From the NCBI RefSeq assembly GCF_030273445.1, contig NZ_CP120678.1, forward strand, positions 1,527,501 through 1,591,500: a stretch of DNA of 64,000 bases, written 5' to 3'. Position 1 is the stretch's first letter. Every line of letters begins with the position of its first letter. Positions 1 through 8,132 of the stretch are shown piece after piece. A program made the position numbers and the translations under genes. The notes under the pieces were generated by a model that searched no databases, had not been told where the DNA came from, and was given only the letters and a program-made list of their open reading frames with translations. This DNA is from Selenobaculum gibii. GTDB taxonomy: Bacteria; Bacillota; Negativicutes; ICN-92133.

Positions 1-25
1 AAAGTGCAGAAAAGGACTACAAAAA

Positions 26-189
26 TTGAAAACGGAATGGCTACTATGCCCAATTTGTAAAAGCAAAACTCGTATACAAACACGAGAAGACACAGGGTTA
101 ATCAACTTTCCACTGTTTTGCCCCAAATCTTAATCAATGTAAATGCATCAATTACAGACGCTAAGACGCAGAGCCAACAAATTCTATAG
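26..189 (+). pseudogene. Cysteine-rich KTR-type small protein, frameshifted remnant
   Basis: One frame reads EWLLCPICKSKTRI, then REDTGLINFPLFCPK, and stops at 131-133. The next frame, from about 127 to the TAG at 187-189, reads ILINVNASITDAKTQSQQIL. Joined, these match the small zinc-ribbon Cys_rich_KTR family: CPxCxxKTR, REDTxLxNFPLxCPKC, then a LINV...DAKTQS tail. The expected CKQE between the halves is missing, so a short deletion has removed the second half of the second Cys pair and shifted the frame. A TTG at 26 behind an AAAGGA could have been the start, but the 5' end is uncertain. From family knowledge, such genes are mostly carried by conjugative elements of Firmicutes. This copy is almost certainly non-functional. 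Confidence 0.75.
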
Positions 190-264
190 ACAAGATGACA
201 GTTCTTTTCATCTACAACCCTGCTCCAAATAATTCCCTATTTACTAAATTCCCCTTTTAAACAG

Positions 265-308
265 AAAACTCCTAACAAATAACGTCATTATTTGTCAGGA
301 GTTTTTAT
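265..308 (-). terminator. Rho-independent terminator after rlmD
   Basis: A long inverted repeat (AACTCCT-ACAAATAA pairing with TTATTTGTCAGGAGTT, small loop) lies just downstream of the rlmD stop. It has T-rich flanks on both strands, so it could also stop plus-strand transcription coming from the left. Confidence 0.8.
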
Positions 309-322
309 TTTCTCTCTATATT

Positions 323-1693
323 CTATTTCTTTTCTATCAACGCTACAGCCTCGACGTGACTTGTTGCGCCGAACATATCTACTGGTTGTATTTCTTTTGT
401 TGTATATCCTAATTCTGCTAGGATTGCGATATCTCTTGCTAGGGAGGCTGGGTTGCAGGATACGTAGACGATTCTTGTTGGCTTCATGTTTGCGAAACTT
501 TCTAGGACTTGTTTTTCACAACCGGCGCGTGGTGGGTCTACTACGATTACGTCGGGGCGGATGCCTTTTTCATAGAGGTTTGGCATTACCTCTACGGCAT
601 CACCGATGATAAATTCAGCATTTTTCACCTTATTATTTTCAGCATTTTTTATGGCATCCTTCACTGCTGGTTCTACGATTTCGATACCATAGACTTTTTT
701 CGCTTTTTTCGCTAGAAATAAACTAATCGTACCGGTTCCACAATACGCATCAATGACTGTTTCTTTGCCTGTTAAATTTGCATATTCTACTGCTTTATTG
801 TAAAGAACTTCTGCTTGTTTAGTATTAACTTGGAAGAATGATCTTGCGGATATATTAAATGAGAACTCTCCCATTTTATCAACAATCGTCGTTTTGCCCC
901 AAAGTTTTAATGTCCGATTTCCCATGATGACATTTGTATGGTTTGGATTAATATTTTGGATAATGCTTACTACTCCAGGAATATTACGACGTAATTCTTC
1001 GACAACTTTCTCTTGCTTTGGTAAAATCTCTGTACTTGTTACCAAAACAACCATAATCTCGCCACTGGCAATACCAACACGTCCAATCACATGGCGAAGT
1101 ACGCCTTGGCGTGTTTTTTCATCATATGTTGTTATATTTAATCTTCTTATTACACCGCGAACAGCATTGGCAACAAGATTATTCGCTTCATGTTGTATCA
1201 CACAATTTTCTGTATTGACAATCGCATGTGTTCCTTGTGCATAACAGCCAATAATAACATCATTACCATTTCTGCCAATTGGAAATTGCATTTTATTGCG
1301 ATAATGCCATGGATGATTTGCGCCAAGCGTTGGATGAATCACAACATCATTTTGCTTACCAATTCTTTGCACTGCATCTACCACTTGTTGACGCTTCACC
1401 TGTAACTGCCCTTCATAATCTAAATGCTGTAATTGGCAACCACCACACTTATAATAAATATCACATTGCGGCTTTGTACGATTTGGACTAGCCTTTATTA
1501 CTTGACAAAGACGTCCTTTTGCATAATTTTTCTTTACTTCAGTAATTTGAACTTCTACCGTTTCCCCAATCAACGCATAAGGCACAAAAACCGTAAAGTC
1601 TTGATATTTTCCTACGCCTTCTCCACTGTGTCCCATGCTAACAATCTCTACATTATACTTTTTCCCTTTTATTACAGGTATTTGTACTTTCAA
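323..1693 (-). CDS. rlmD: 23S rRNA (uracil-5-)-methyltransferase RlmD/RumA
   Basis: SAM-dependent m5U methyltransferase of 23S rRNA (TrmA/RumA family). An N-terminal TRAM RNA-binding domain (about 5-65) is followed by three closely spaced cysteines (about 77, 83, 86) and a fourth near 164, the [4Fe-4S] ligand pattern of RumA. The SAM site is DAYCGTGTISLF, then VVDPPRAGCEK, and the catalytic cysteine is in VYVSCNPASLARD. I prefer a TTG start at 1693: it follows GGTGGATTTAGT and gives the usual MKVQIPVxKG opening. An ATG at 1732 would add 13 residues with no good ribosome site. The last ~270 bases use C- and A-ending codons (repeated CTA, GTC, ATC, TAC) unlike the rest of the gene, which may mark replacement by an integrated element. 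Confidence 0.93.
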   Translation of the reverse strand: MKVQIPVIKGKKYNVEIVSMGHSGEGVGKYQDFTVFVPYALIGETVEVQITEVKKNYAKGRLCQVIKASPNRTKPQCDIYYKCGGCQLQHLDYEGQLQVKRQQVVDAVQRIGKQNDVVIHPTLGANHPWHYRNKMQFPIGRNGNDVIIGCYAQGTHAIVNTENCVIQHEANNLVANAVRGVIRRLNITTYDEKTRQGVLRHVIGRVGIASGEIMVVLVTSTEILPKQEKVVEELRRNIPGVVSIIQNINPNHTNVIMGNRTLKLWGKTTIVDKMGEFSFNISARSFFQVNTKQAEVLYNKAVEYANLTGKETVIDAYCGTGTISLFLAKKAKKVYGIEIVEPAVKDAIKNAENNKVKNAEFIIGDAVEVMPNLYEKGIRPDVIVVDPPRAGCEKQVLESFANMKPTRIVYVSCNPASLARDIAILAELGYTTKEIQPVDMFGATSHVEAVALIEKK

Positions 1694-1762
1694 ACTAAAT
1701 CCACCTTTTCCATCTATTCTATATATTTTCATATCTTAAATAAATCATCGCAATATTATACT

Positions 1763-1792
1763 AAATGGGGCTGCATCAACAGCCCCATTTTC
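1763..1792 (-). terminator. Terminator after the lipid kinase gene
   Basis: AAATGGGGCTG and CAGCCCCATTT form an 11-bp stem with a short loop directly downstream of the lipid kinase stop codon and before rlmD. A TATAAT-like hexamer on the minus strand (1755-1760) right after it may start rlmD transcription. Confidence 0.8.
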
Positions 1793-1797
1793 TATTG

Positions 1798-2682
1798 CTA
1801 TTTTTCGTAAAACAATTTAATTTTCCCTGCTAAAGTCGTTATCTTTAGCGGTAATTTCGGCCCAAGCTCCCCATCTAAATCACTTTCAATTTCTTCTTCA
1901 CATTCAATTTCAATATCTTTCGCCTGTAAATAAAGCACACTATTGTGACGAGTAATATTACCGCCCGCGAGCATTTCTAATGTTGATGTCATAAATTCGG
2001 GGATACTGCATTGTTTGATTAAAACCATATCCAATTTACCATCGTTAATCTTAGCATTAGCTACAACATTTTTCATACTTCCTACTGTGCCACTATTCAC
2101 GATAACGAATAAAAATATTTTTTCTTCAATGATTCTTCCATCTGCTTTGATTTTCATCTTACGCGCATGGAACCCAGGAATTTCGCCTAGCCCTTTCAGA
2201 TAATATGCCATTTTCCCCAATGCATTTTTTAATCCAGCATCTACTTTATGTGCAACGGAGGTAAGCACCCCTGCACTCGCAACGTTAATAAAATATTTAT
2301 TGCCAATTTGCCCAATATCAATCGGCATAACCGAGCCTTTAGCAATCGTTTTAATATATCTATCTAAGTTTTTATTAATTCCTAAAAAAGATGCAAAATC
2401 ATTCGACGTTCCGCTTGGAATTAAACCAATCGGTAAATCAATGTTTTCTGTAATCATTAAATTAATGATATCGTGGATGGTTCCATCTCCACCGGCAATA
2501 ATTACACCATCTGCATTTAACGAACGCACAAATTTAGCAAATACGATTTCATTATTAGGTAATGTGCGATACGGAATAATAATGCAGTCATGTACACTAA
2601 ATTTTTCAATAAGTTCATCTAGTTTGTATTTAAATAAAGCATCTCCAGAGACAGGATTATAGACTAAAATTAACTTTTTCAT
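1798..2682 (-). CDS. YegS/BmrU-family lipid (diacylglycerol) kinase
   Basis: A DAGK catalytic-domain protein expected to phosphorylate diacylglycerol or a related lipid with ATP at the inner membrane face. It shows the opening LILVYNPVSGD, the nucleotide-binding VIIAGGDGTIHD (about residues 61-72), the LPIGLIPSGTSNDFA motif and a C-terminal domain with SDLDGELGPKLP. At about 294 residues it has normal family length. I chose the ATG at 2682 because GGGGTGAG lies six bases upstream; a TTG at 2700 would place that site inside the gene. A terminator follows, so it is probably monocistronic. Whether the substrate is undecaprenol, diacylglycerol or a glycolipid cannot be told from sequence. Confidence 0.9.
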   Translation of the reverse strand: MKKLILVYNPVSGDALFKYKLDELIEKFSVHDCIIIPYRTLPNNEIVFAKFVRSLNADGVIIAGGDGTIHDIINLMITENIDLPIGLIPSGTSNDFASFLGINKNLDRYIKTIAKGSVMPIDIGQIGNKYFINVASAGVLTSVAHKVDAGLKNALGKMAYYLKGLGEIPGFHARKMKIKADGRIIEEKIFLFVIVNSGTVGSMKNVVANAKINDGKLDMVLIKQCSIPEFMTSTLEMLAGGNITRHNSVLYLQAKDIEIECEEEIESDLDGELGPKLPLKITTLAGKIKLFYEK

Positions 2683-2781
2683 TTTCATCTCACCCCACAA
2701 ATAAACGAGGCTGTTTCAGCAGACAAACTCCTACTGAAATCAGACAAGAAACAATAATATACGATGATAAACATTTTAGGT

Positions 2782-4422
2782 TTACGCTTTAAATGCACCT
2801 ACACGTTGTAATAATTTAATAATAAATTTTCCTACCATAGGAATGCGCTCTATATCTCGTTCATTCATTCCACCAAGTAAAATCAATACTAAGAAGTATA
2901 CAATAGAACCTGCAAGAATTGCGCCTAGAGTGGCCAGTGTATTACTTGCTAGGCTCGAAAAAATTTCTAAATAAGCAATATACATTATACCGCTCATTGC
3001 TGCAGTTGCTAAAATGTTTTTTGTAATCTGCTTAATATCTACGCCATATCCAACATATTTATGTAGAAAATACATATTGATTACTGCTGCAATTCCAATA
3101 TCAGCAACTGTCGCCCAAGCCGCACCTAGAATACCAAAGTTAGGATTTGCAACCATAATCCAGTTTAAAGCAACTTTAGCTACAGCAGCAATAATCATAT
3201 TAATCATCGGAATGGTTGTATGACCAAGCCCCTGTAATACTCCCGTAGTTACTTGATGAATGCCAAGCAGTACAATGCTCATTGATAAAACACTCACTGT
3301 AGGACCTGCATTTGCTGCATTGTAAATCAATTGAGAAATTGGTGTATCAAGCATAAATACAATTGCAAATGCGGGAAAACTAATTAAATAAGTAATCCGC
3401 ATTGCAGCTGACGTCTGTTGGTAAACACGAAGTTTATCACCAAGTGCTTTCGCTTCCGAAATCGCTGGAACAATACTAATTGCCAAGGAAGCTGTAAGCA
3501 ACGTAGCCAAGTTAATCAGCGGCACAGCCATACCCGTTAAATATCCAAATAATTCTGTCGCTTGTCCAACTGTATATCCAGCAACTTCAAGTCTAGCTGG
3601 AACAATCATTAAATCAAGATTCGCTACAATCGGCAACATAACGCTCGATGCCGATACAGGAAGCGCTAGCGCAAAAATCCGCTTCACAATCGTAAAACTG
3701 GATTCGCGCTTACCCTTCTCCTCGAGATGATCACCATACTCACGCCGAATATCCCGTTCTAACTGCCAATGATAATATACGAGTACAATCAATCCGGTCA
3801 CCGCACCAGCAAATGCACCGAAACTAGCTCCTGCTGCTGCAAATTCTAGACCTCTCGGCAAAAATAAATTTGCGAATAATACCATAGTAATTACACGAAA
3901 AATCTGTTCAACTATCTGCGATACAGCCGTCGGTGTCATGCGCTGCCATCCTTGCAAGAAACCACGTGAACTTGCAAGAATAGTAACAAAGAAAATGGCT
4001 GGAGCTAACGCAGCAACGGAGTAATATGCCCGTGGATCACGAATAAATCTATATTCAATCAACCACCCTGCACCAAAATAAGTAGCCAAACTAAAAATAG
4101 CTCCGGTCACAGCCATAACTGCCATTGAAATACGAAAGATTCTCTTCGCTCCTAATATATCTTTCAATGCAACTTTTTCTGCCGTGATAATCGAAATCGC
4201 AACTGGTACACCAGCTGTTGAAACACTAAGTGCTAATAAATAGATAGGAAAAGCCATTTGATATAAGCCAATCCCTTCTCCTCCAAGTACCCTGGATACA
4301 AATATCCAATTTAGTGATCCAATAACTTTGACAACAATCCCTGCTATCGCTAAAATAAATGTCCCTTTTAAAAATGAATCACCATGATCATTCTTTTTTA
4401 CTTCACTACTAATTGATAACAC
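2782..4422 (-). CDS. SpoVB/YtgP-type polysaccharide or lipid II flippase (MOP superfamily)
   Basis: A 546-residue polytopic membrane protein with about 14 hydrophobic segments. It begins with the SFLKGTFILAIAGIVVKVIG helix typical of the SpoVB/YtgP/MurJ branch of the MATE-like MOP superfamily, then SRVLGGEGIGLYQMAFPIY and STAGVPVAISIITAEK. Family members flip lipid-linked precursors (lipid II, capsule or spore cortex intermediates) across the cytoplasmic membrane. The only in-frame start in reach is GTG at 4422, just after GAGGTAG, with unusually tight spacing. It stands alone between the lipid kinase and a divergent gene. Family is clear; whether it serves growth (MurJ-like) or sporulation (SpoVB-like) is undecided. 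Confidence 0.88.
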   Translation of the reverse strand: MLSISSEVKKNDHGDSFLKGTFILAIAGIVVKVIGSLNWIFVSRVLGGEGIGLYQMAFPIYLLALSVSTAGVPVAISIITAEKVALKDILGAKRIFRISMAVMAVTGAIFSLATYFGAGWLIEYRFIRDPRAYYSVAALAPAIFFVTILASSRGFLQGWQRMTPTAVSQIVEQIFRVITMVLFANLFLPRGLEFAAAGASFGAFAGAVTGLIVLVYYHWQLERDIRREYGDHLEEKGKRESSFTIVKRIFALALPVSASSVMLPIVANLDLMIVPARLEVAGYTVGQATELFGYLTGMAVPLINLATLLTASLAISIVPAISEAKALGDKLRVYQQTSAAMRITYLISFPAFAIVFMLDTPISQLIYNAANAGPTVSVLSMSIVLLGIHQVTTGVLQGLGHTTIPMINMIIAAVAKVALNWIMVANPNFGILGAAWATVADIGIAAVINMYFLHKYVGYGVDIKQITKNILATAAMSGIMYIAYLEIFSSLASNTLATLGAILAGSIVYFLVLILLGGMNERDIERIPMVGKFIIKLLQRVGAFKA

Positions 4423-4501
4423 CTACCTCAAAGCAAATAATTGCTTTTCTTTTCAAATCTATTTATTATAATATAAGTATGTTCTTTTTTTATAAAACAA
4501 C

Positions 4502-4536
4502 TCTACTTCATTTGATTTTGTAATTAATGAAGTAGA
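4502..4536. repeat. Inverted repeat between divergent genes
   Basis: TCTACTTCAT and ATGAAGTAGA form a 10-bp stem with a 15-base loop, followed by TTTT on the plus strand. It lies in the 243-bp gap between two divergently transcribed genes, so it is more likely an operator or an old terminator than an active gene end. No other structure is evident in this gap. Confidence 0.45.
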
Positions 4537-4665
4537 TTTTCATTTGATAGATTTCCCCATATAGCTAAGTAAAATATTTTTACTTAAATTAATCTTAATC
4601 AAGCCTAAATTATATCATTTATTTCCTTACTATACCAGCATTAATTTTAAAGAAGGTGACTTTCC

Positions 4666-5433
4666 ATGCCAAATAAATATCTCGAATTCAATATCAGCAT
4701 TGGACAGCAAAAACCAGAAAGCATCGTCAATACTGGGACCAAATGTCCTTTTTGCGATCGCTCAGCCTTAACAAATGTTATCGCTCAAGATGGCGATATT
4801 ATTTTAATAAAAAATAAATATCCTGTACTTAAAGATACTTTTCAAACTGTACTCATCGAAACGACCGAATGCAAAAGTGAATTATCTGAATACAATAAAG
4901 ATCATTTGCATCGTCTATTTAAATTTGCAATACATCATTGGCTAGAAATGCAAACATCTAAAGAATATCAATCCGTCTTATTCTTCAAAAATCACGGGCC
5001 ACTTTCAGGTGGAACTATCCGTCATCCCCATATGCAAATTGTTGGCTTAAAATACGTTGATTACCATGAATATTTTGATAATTCACATTTCAACGGGCTC
5101 ATCATCGATGCTAGAAACGGTGTAGAATTAAACCTTTCAACTAAACCACGTGTTGGATTTTCTGAATTTAATGTTGTAATGCTTGAAACCAACAATAATA
5201 TTGAACAACTTGCCGATTATGTGCAAACTACAGTACATTTTCTTTTAAATAACTTCAACAAAAAGTGTAAAAGCTACAATCTATTTTTTTATTTTATTGA
5301 TGATTTAATCCGTGCAAAAATTATTCCGCGTTTTCCTACATCACCGATTTATATGGGCTATGGTATTCCACAAATTTCAGACCAATTAATCATTACTGCT
5401 AATAAAATTAAAAGCTTATATTTTTCAAAATAA
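4666..5433 (+). CDS. DUF4931 protein, GalT/HIT-like nucleotidyl transferase fold
   Basis: A 255-residue protein resembling the DUF4931 family, related to galactose-1-phosphate uridylyltransferase. Visible are a CPFC zinc-type pair near residue 28, a KNKYPVL segment as in GalT, and the key GGTIRHPHMQIVG segment (about 114-126), which parallels the GalT HPHGQ active-site motif with Gln spaced like the nucleophile region. Start ATG has GAAGGTGAC upstream. It is one of few plus-strand genes and ends at a strong bidirectional terminator shared with prfC. The reaction is unknown; the fold suggests nucleotide-sugar or nucleotide hydrolase/transferase chemistry. Neighbours give no pathway. Confidence 0.72.
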   Translation: MPNKYLEFNISIGQQKPESIVNTGTKCPFCDRSALTNVIAQDGDIILIKNKYPVLKDTFQTVLIETTECKSELSEYNKDHLHRLFKFAIHHWLEMQTSKEYQSVLFFKNHGPLSGGTIRHPHMQIVGLKYVDYHEYFDNSHFNGLIIDARNGVELNLSTKPRVGFSEFNVVMLETNNNIEQLADYVQTTVHFLLNNFNKKCKSYNLFFYFIDDLIRAKIIPRFPTSPIYMGYGIPQISDQLIITANKIKSLYFSK

Positions 5434-5437
5434 AAAA

Positions 5438-5475
5438 GAAATTAGGGTGTTGCAAATGCAACGCCCTAATTTCTC
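5438..5475. terminator. Bidirectional terminator between the DUF4931 gene and prfC
   Basis: GAAATTAGGGTGTTGC and GCAACGCCCTAATTTC form a 16-bp stem with a very small loop, flanked by A-run and T-run. It serves the convergent genes on both sides. Confidence 0.9.
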
Positions 5476-5488
5476 TTTTTATATAAAC

Positions 5489-7105
5489 TTATGCTTTCTT
5501 TTTATCTGGCGGAACTGGATAAAATTTAATATCTGGATTATTATCAGTAATCCACCCCAACGCCCATTCATTAGAAACGAGTAAAACTGGACGTTCTTTT
5601 ATATCGTAAACAAACATTCCTCTATCCGCGCCACGCAATGAACTTGGCGTAATTTTTTCTTTCCCATTTTCCATCCAACGAGCAACCTCATACGGTTGCA
5701 TTTGCATTAAAAGATCTACACCATATTCATTTTTTAAACGATATTCTAAAACTTCAAATTGTAAGCTTCCTACTGTACCAATAATATAGGATTCCGTACC
5801 TGCTCCAGCTTGTTGGAATAATTGAACTGCCCCCTCTTGCGTAAGCTCAGTAATCCCTTTAACAAATTGTTTTCGTTTCATTGTATCTTTCGCCTGAACA
5901 CGCGCAAATTGCTCCGGTGGGAATACCGGAAAATCTGGGAAGTGGAACTTATGACCTTGACTACATAAAGTATCGCCCATACCAAAAATTCCTGGATCAA
6001 ATAGACCAACAATATCCCCTGGATAGGCTTCATCAATAATCGTTCTATCTTGTGCTAAAAATTGTTGTGGTTGTGCAAGTTTAATCATTTTACCTGTACG
6101 GTCATGATATACTGACATTCCACGCGTAAATTTACCAGAACAAATTCTCATAAAAGATAAACGATCACGATGTGCTGGATTCATATTTGCTTGAATTTTA
6201 AAAATGAACGCAGAAAATTTTTCATCCTGCGGATCAATGATCCCATCTGATGATTCTCTTGCTGCCGGAGGTGGTGCAAGTCTTAAATATTCTTCGAGAA
6301 AATTTTGCACTCCAAAGTTTGTCATCGCGCTCCCAAAGAACATCGGTGTCAATTCGCCATGCTGCACTTTTTCATCATCGAATTGTTCCCCTGCCATATC
6401 GAGCAATTCAATATCTTCACAAAGTGCTTGATGATTTTCCTTGCCAATACGCTCGGCAAATACGGGATCTTCTACACTACCAACCTCAGAGGCAATGACA
6501 TTTTGTCCATGCGTTCCATCTTCGGAGAATAATTCCACTTGGTTTTTCTGGCGGTTATATACCCCTTGATAATTGCCATCGATCCCAATTGGCCAGTTCA
6601 TCGGATAAGCACGAATTCCTAGTACCTGTTCAATTTCTTCCATTAAATCAATTGGCGACTTACCAAAGCGATCGAGTTTGTTGACAAAAGTGAAAATCGG
6701 TATCCCACGTTGTCTACAAACTTTAAATAATTTTTTTGTTTGTGCTTCGACACCCTTAGCAACATCAATAATCATGACAGCACTATCTACTGCCATTAAA
6801 GTGCGATATGTATCCTCACTAAAGTCCTGATGCCCAGGTGTATCTAAAATATTAATTCTATAACCATTATAATCAAATTGTAACACACTGGATGTTACTG
6901 AAATTCCACGTTGTTTTTCAATCTCCATCCAATCAGATACTGCATGACGTTGCGTTTTCCTTGATTTTACTGAACCTGCTAAATGAATTGCACCACCATA
7001 TAATAGCAATTTTTCCGTTAAAGTTGTCTTTCCGGCATCCGGATGAGAAATAATCGCAAACGTACGTCGACGATTAATTTCCTTATTAAGTTCTTCTGCT
7101 GACAT
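5489..7105 (-). CDS. prfC: Peptide chain release factor 3
   Basis: RF3 GTPase, which removes RF1/RF2 from the ribosome after termination. At 538 residues it has standard length. It carries the P-loop HPDAGKTTLTEK (about 21-32), switch I with RGISVTSSV, DTPGHQDF, the NKLD specificity motif (FVNKLDRFGK), and the RF3-type SAMTNFGVQNFLEEYLRLAP segment, followed by domain II and III sequences. The start at 7105 has GGAGG seven bases upstream. It stands alone, sharing a bidirectional terminator with the convergent DUF4931 gene. Nothing is unusual in the active site. Confidence 0.96.
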   Translation of the reverse strand: MSAEELNKEINRRRTFAIISHPDAGKTTLTEKLLLYGGAIHLAGSVKSRKTQRHAVSDWMEIEKQRGISVTSSVLQFDYNGYRINILDTPGHQDFSEDTYRTLMAVDSAVMIIDVAKGVEAQTKKLFKVCRQRGIPIFTFVNKLDRFGKSPIDLMEEIEQVLGIRAYPMNWPIGIDGNYQGVYNRQKNQVELFSEDGTHGQNVIASEVGSVEDPVFAERIGKENHQALCEDIELLDMAGEQFDDEKVQHGELTPMFFGSAMTNFGVQNFLEEYLRLAPPPAARESSDGIIDPQDEKFSAFIFKIQANMNPAHRDRLSFMRICSGKFTRGMSVYHDRTGKMIKLAQPQQFLAQDRTIIDEAYPGDIVGLFDPGIFGMGDTLCSQGHKFHFPDFPVFPPEQFARVQAKDTMKRKQFVKGITELTQEGAVQLFQQAGAGTESYIIGTVGSLQFEVLEYRLKNEYGVDLLMQMQPYEVARWMENGKEKITPSSLRGADRGMFVYDIKERPVLLVSNEWALGWITDNNPDIKFYPVPPDKKKA

Positions 7106-7411
7106 CTAAATCCTCCAATATAAATAAATACATAATTAAAAAACGATAACTATCGCTTATTTAAAAAATTTCATGTTTTTTTCTAACCTTGTTATTTTAC
7201 CACATTTGCGAAAAAAATCGTAATTATAATTAAGAAATTTTTTAAATTCACATTTTTAATTAATAATTCATAAACTACAAGTGACAAAACCATCTATTTT
7301 GTTTTATCCAATAAGTGACGTTGTCTAAATTTCAGCTAGAAAAAAGATAACATCAGGGCTTGGATTATTACATGTCTGCTTTACTTACTTTTCTATAGGA
7401 GGGAACTTATT
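7106..7411. other. Intergenic region between prfC and the YjcZ-like gene
   Basis: This 306-base, very AT-rich gap separates divergent genes. It holds a short dyad (CGATAGTTATCG around 7143-7155) and a repeated AAGTGAC (about 7280 and 7312). At its right end is AGGAGGG (7397-7403), the ribosome site of the next gene. I see no open reading frame and no clear sigma-A promoter. A sporulation promoter for the YjcZ-like gene would be expected here, but I cannot point to one. Confidence 0.5.
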
Positions 7412-7534
7412 ATGGGTTATGGATGTTCAGGATTCGGCGGCGGTAGCGCTTGGATCATCATCATTATTATTATCTTATTATTTGCTTGCTGTTGTGGAAA
7501 CAATAACTGCGATTGTTCCTCTGGCTTCTGGTAA
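7412..7534 (+). CDS. YjcZ-like glycine/cysteine-rich membrane micropeptide
   Basis: A 40-residue peptide: a Gly-rich start (MGYGCSGFGGGSAW), seven consecutive isoleucines plus LLFA as one membrane segment, then ACCCGNNNCDC and a short SSGFW tail. This layout matches the small YjcZ-type sporulation peptides of Firmicutes. It is supported by a near-perfect ribosome site (AGGAGGG, spacing eight) and a strong terminator directly after the stop. The Cys-rich end (six Cys in total) is striking. The function of this family is unknown; a spore or envelope role is inferred from family knowledge only. Confidence 0.75.
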   Translation: MGYGCSGFGGGSAWIIIIIIILLFACCCGNNNCDCSSGFW

Positions 7535-7535
7535 T

Positions 7536-7570
7536 AAAAATAGGACTGCTTTTGCAGTCCTATTTTTATA
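7536..7570. terminator. Bidirectional terminator, YjcZ-like gene and trpG
   Basis: TAGGACTGC-TTTT-GCAGTCCTA stem-loop with A-run before and T-run after. It terminates the plus-strand peptide gene and the end of the minus-strand trp operon. Confidence 0.92.
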
Positions 7571-8132
7571 TAAACCCTAAAAAACCCCCCAAAATTTTTT
7601 CTCCATCGGGTGTCAATATGGATTCAGGATGAAATTGAATACCTTCTACTTTATAATCACGATGTCTAATTCCCATAATCATACCATCTTCAAGTTCTGC
7701 CGTAATTTCTAAACAGTCTGGTAAAGATTCTCTTTCAACAATAAGAGAATGGTATCGTCCTACCAAAATATCTTGTGATAACCCTTGATATGCACCTGTA
7801 CCTATATGTTTGACTGGTGAGGTCTTTCCATGAACAAGCTTCCCTGCCCGAATGACTTTGCCACCAAATACTTCACCAATTACTTGATGGCCTAAACAAA
7901 TACCTAATATCGGGACTTTACCCGCAAAGACTCGAACAACATCTTTACAAACCCCCGCATCATCTGGAGTCCCGGGTCCTGGCGAAATCACAATAGCTTC
8001 ATATTTTGCCGAATCAATTTCAACAGTAGTGATTTTATCATTGCGAATCACTTCAACTTCTCTTCCCATATTTGCAATCATTTGATATATGTTATACGTA
8101 AAAGAATCGTAGTTGTCAATTAATAAAATCAT
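7566..8132 (-). CDS. trpG: Anthranilate synthase glutamine amidotransferase subunit
   Basis: Class I glutamine amidotransferase that supplies ammonia to TrpE for anthranilate. It opens with MILLIDNYDSFTYNI, has the oxyanion strand SPGPGTPDDAG, the nucleophile in GICLGHQVIGE, and the His-Glu pair in EGIQFHPESILTPDG. The ATG at 8132 is chosen because GAGGAGG lies nine bases upstream; a TTG nine bases earlier is too close to it. It overlaps the trpE stop by 17 bases and is the last gene of the operon. The protein could also serve 4-amino-4-deoxychorismate synthesis (PabA role), which is common in Firmicutes with one copy. Confidence 0.95.
   Translation of the reverse strand: MILLIDNYDSFTYNIYQMIANMGREVEVIRNDKITTVEIDSAKYEAIVISPGPGTPDDAGVCKDVVRVFAGKVPILGICLGHQVIGEVFGGKVIRAGKLVHGKTSPVKHIGTGAYQGLSQDILVGRYHSLIVERESLPDCLEITAELEDGMIMGIRHRDYKVEGIQFHPESILTPDGEKILGGFLGFI

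Noticed and set aside
5200-7100. Overlapping frames antisense to prfC and other long genes
   Set aside because: Shadow frames of conserved genes; no ribosome sites or family matches.
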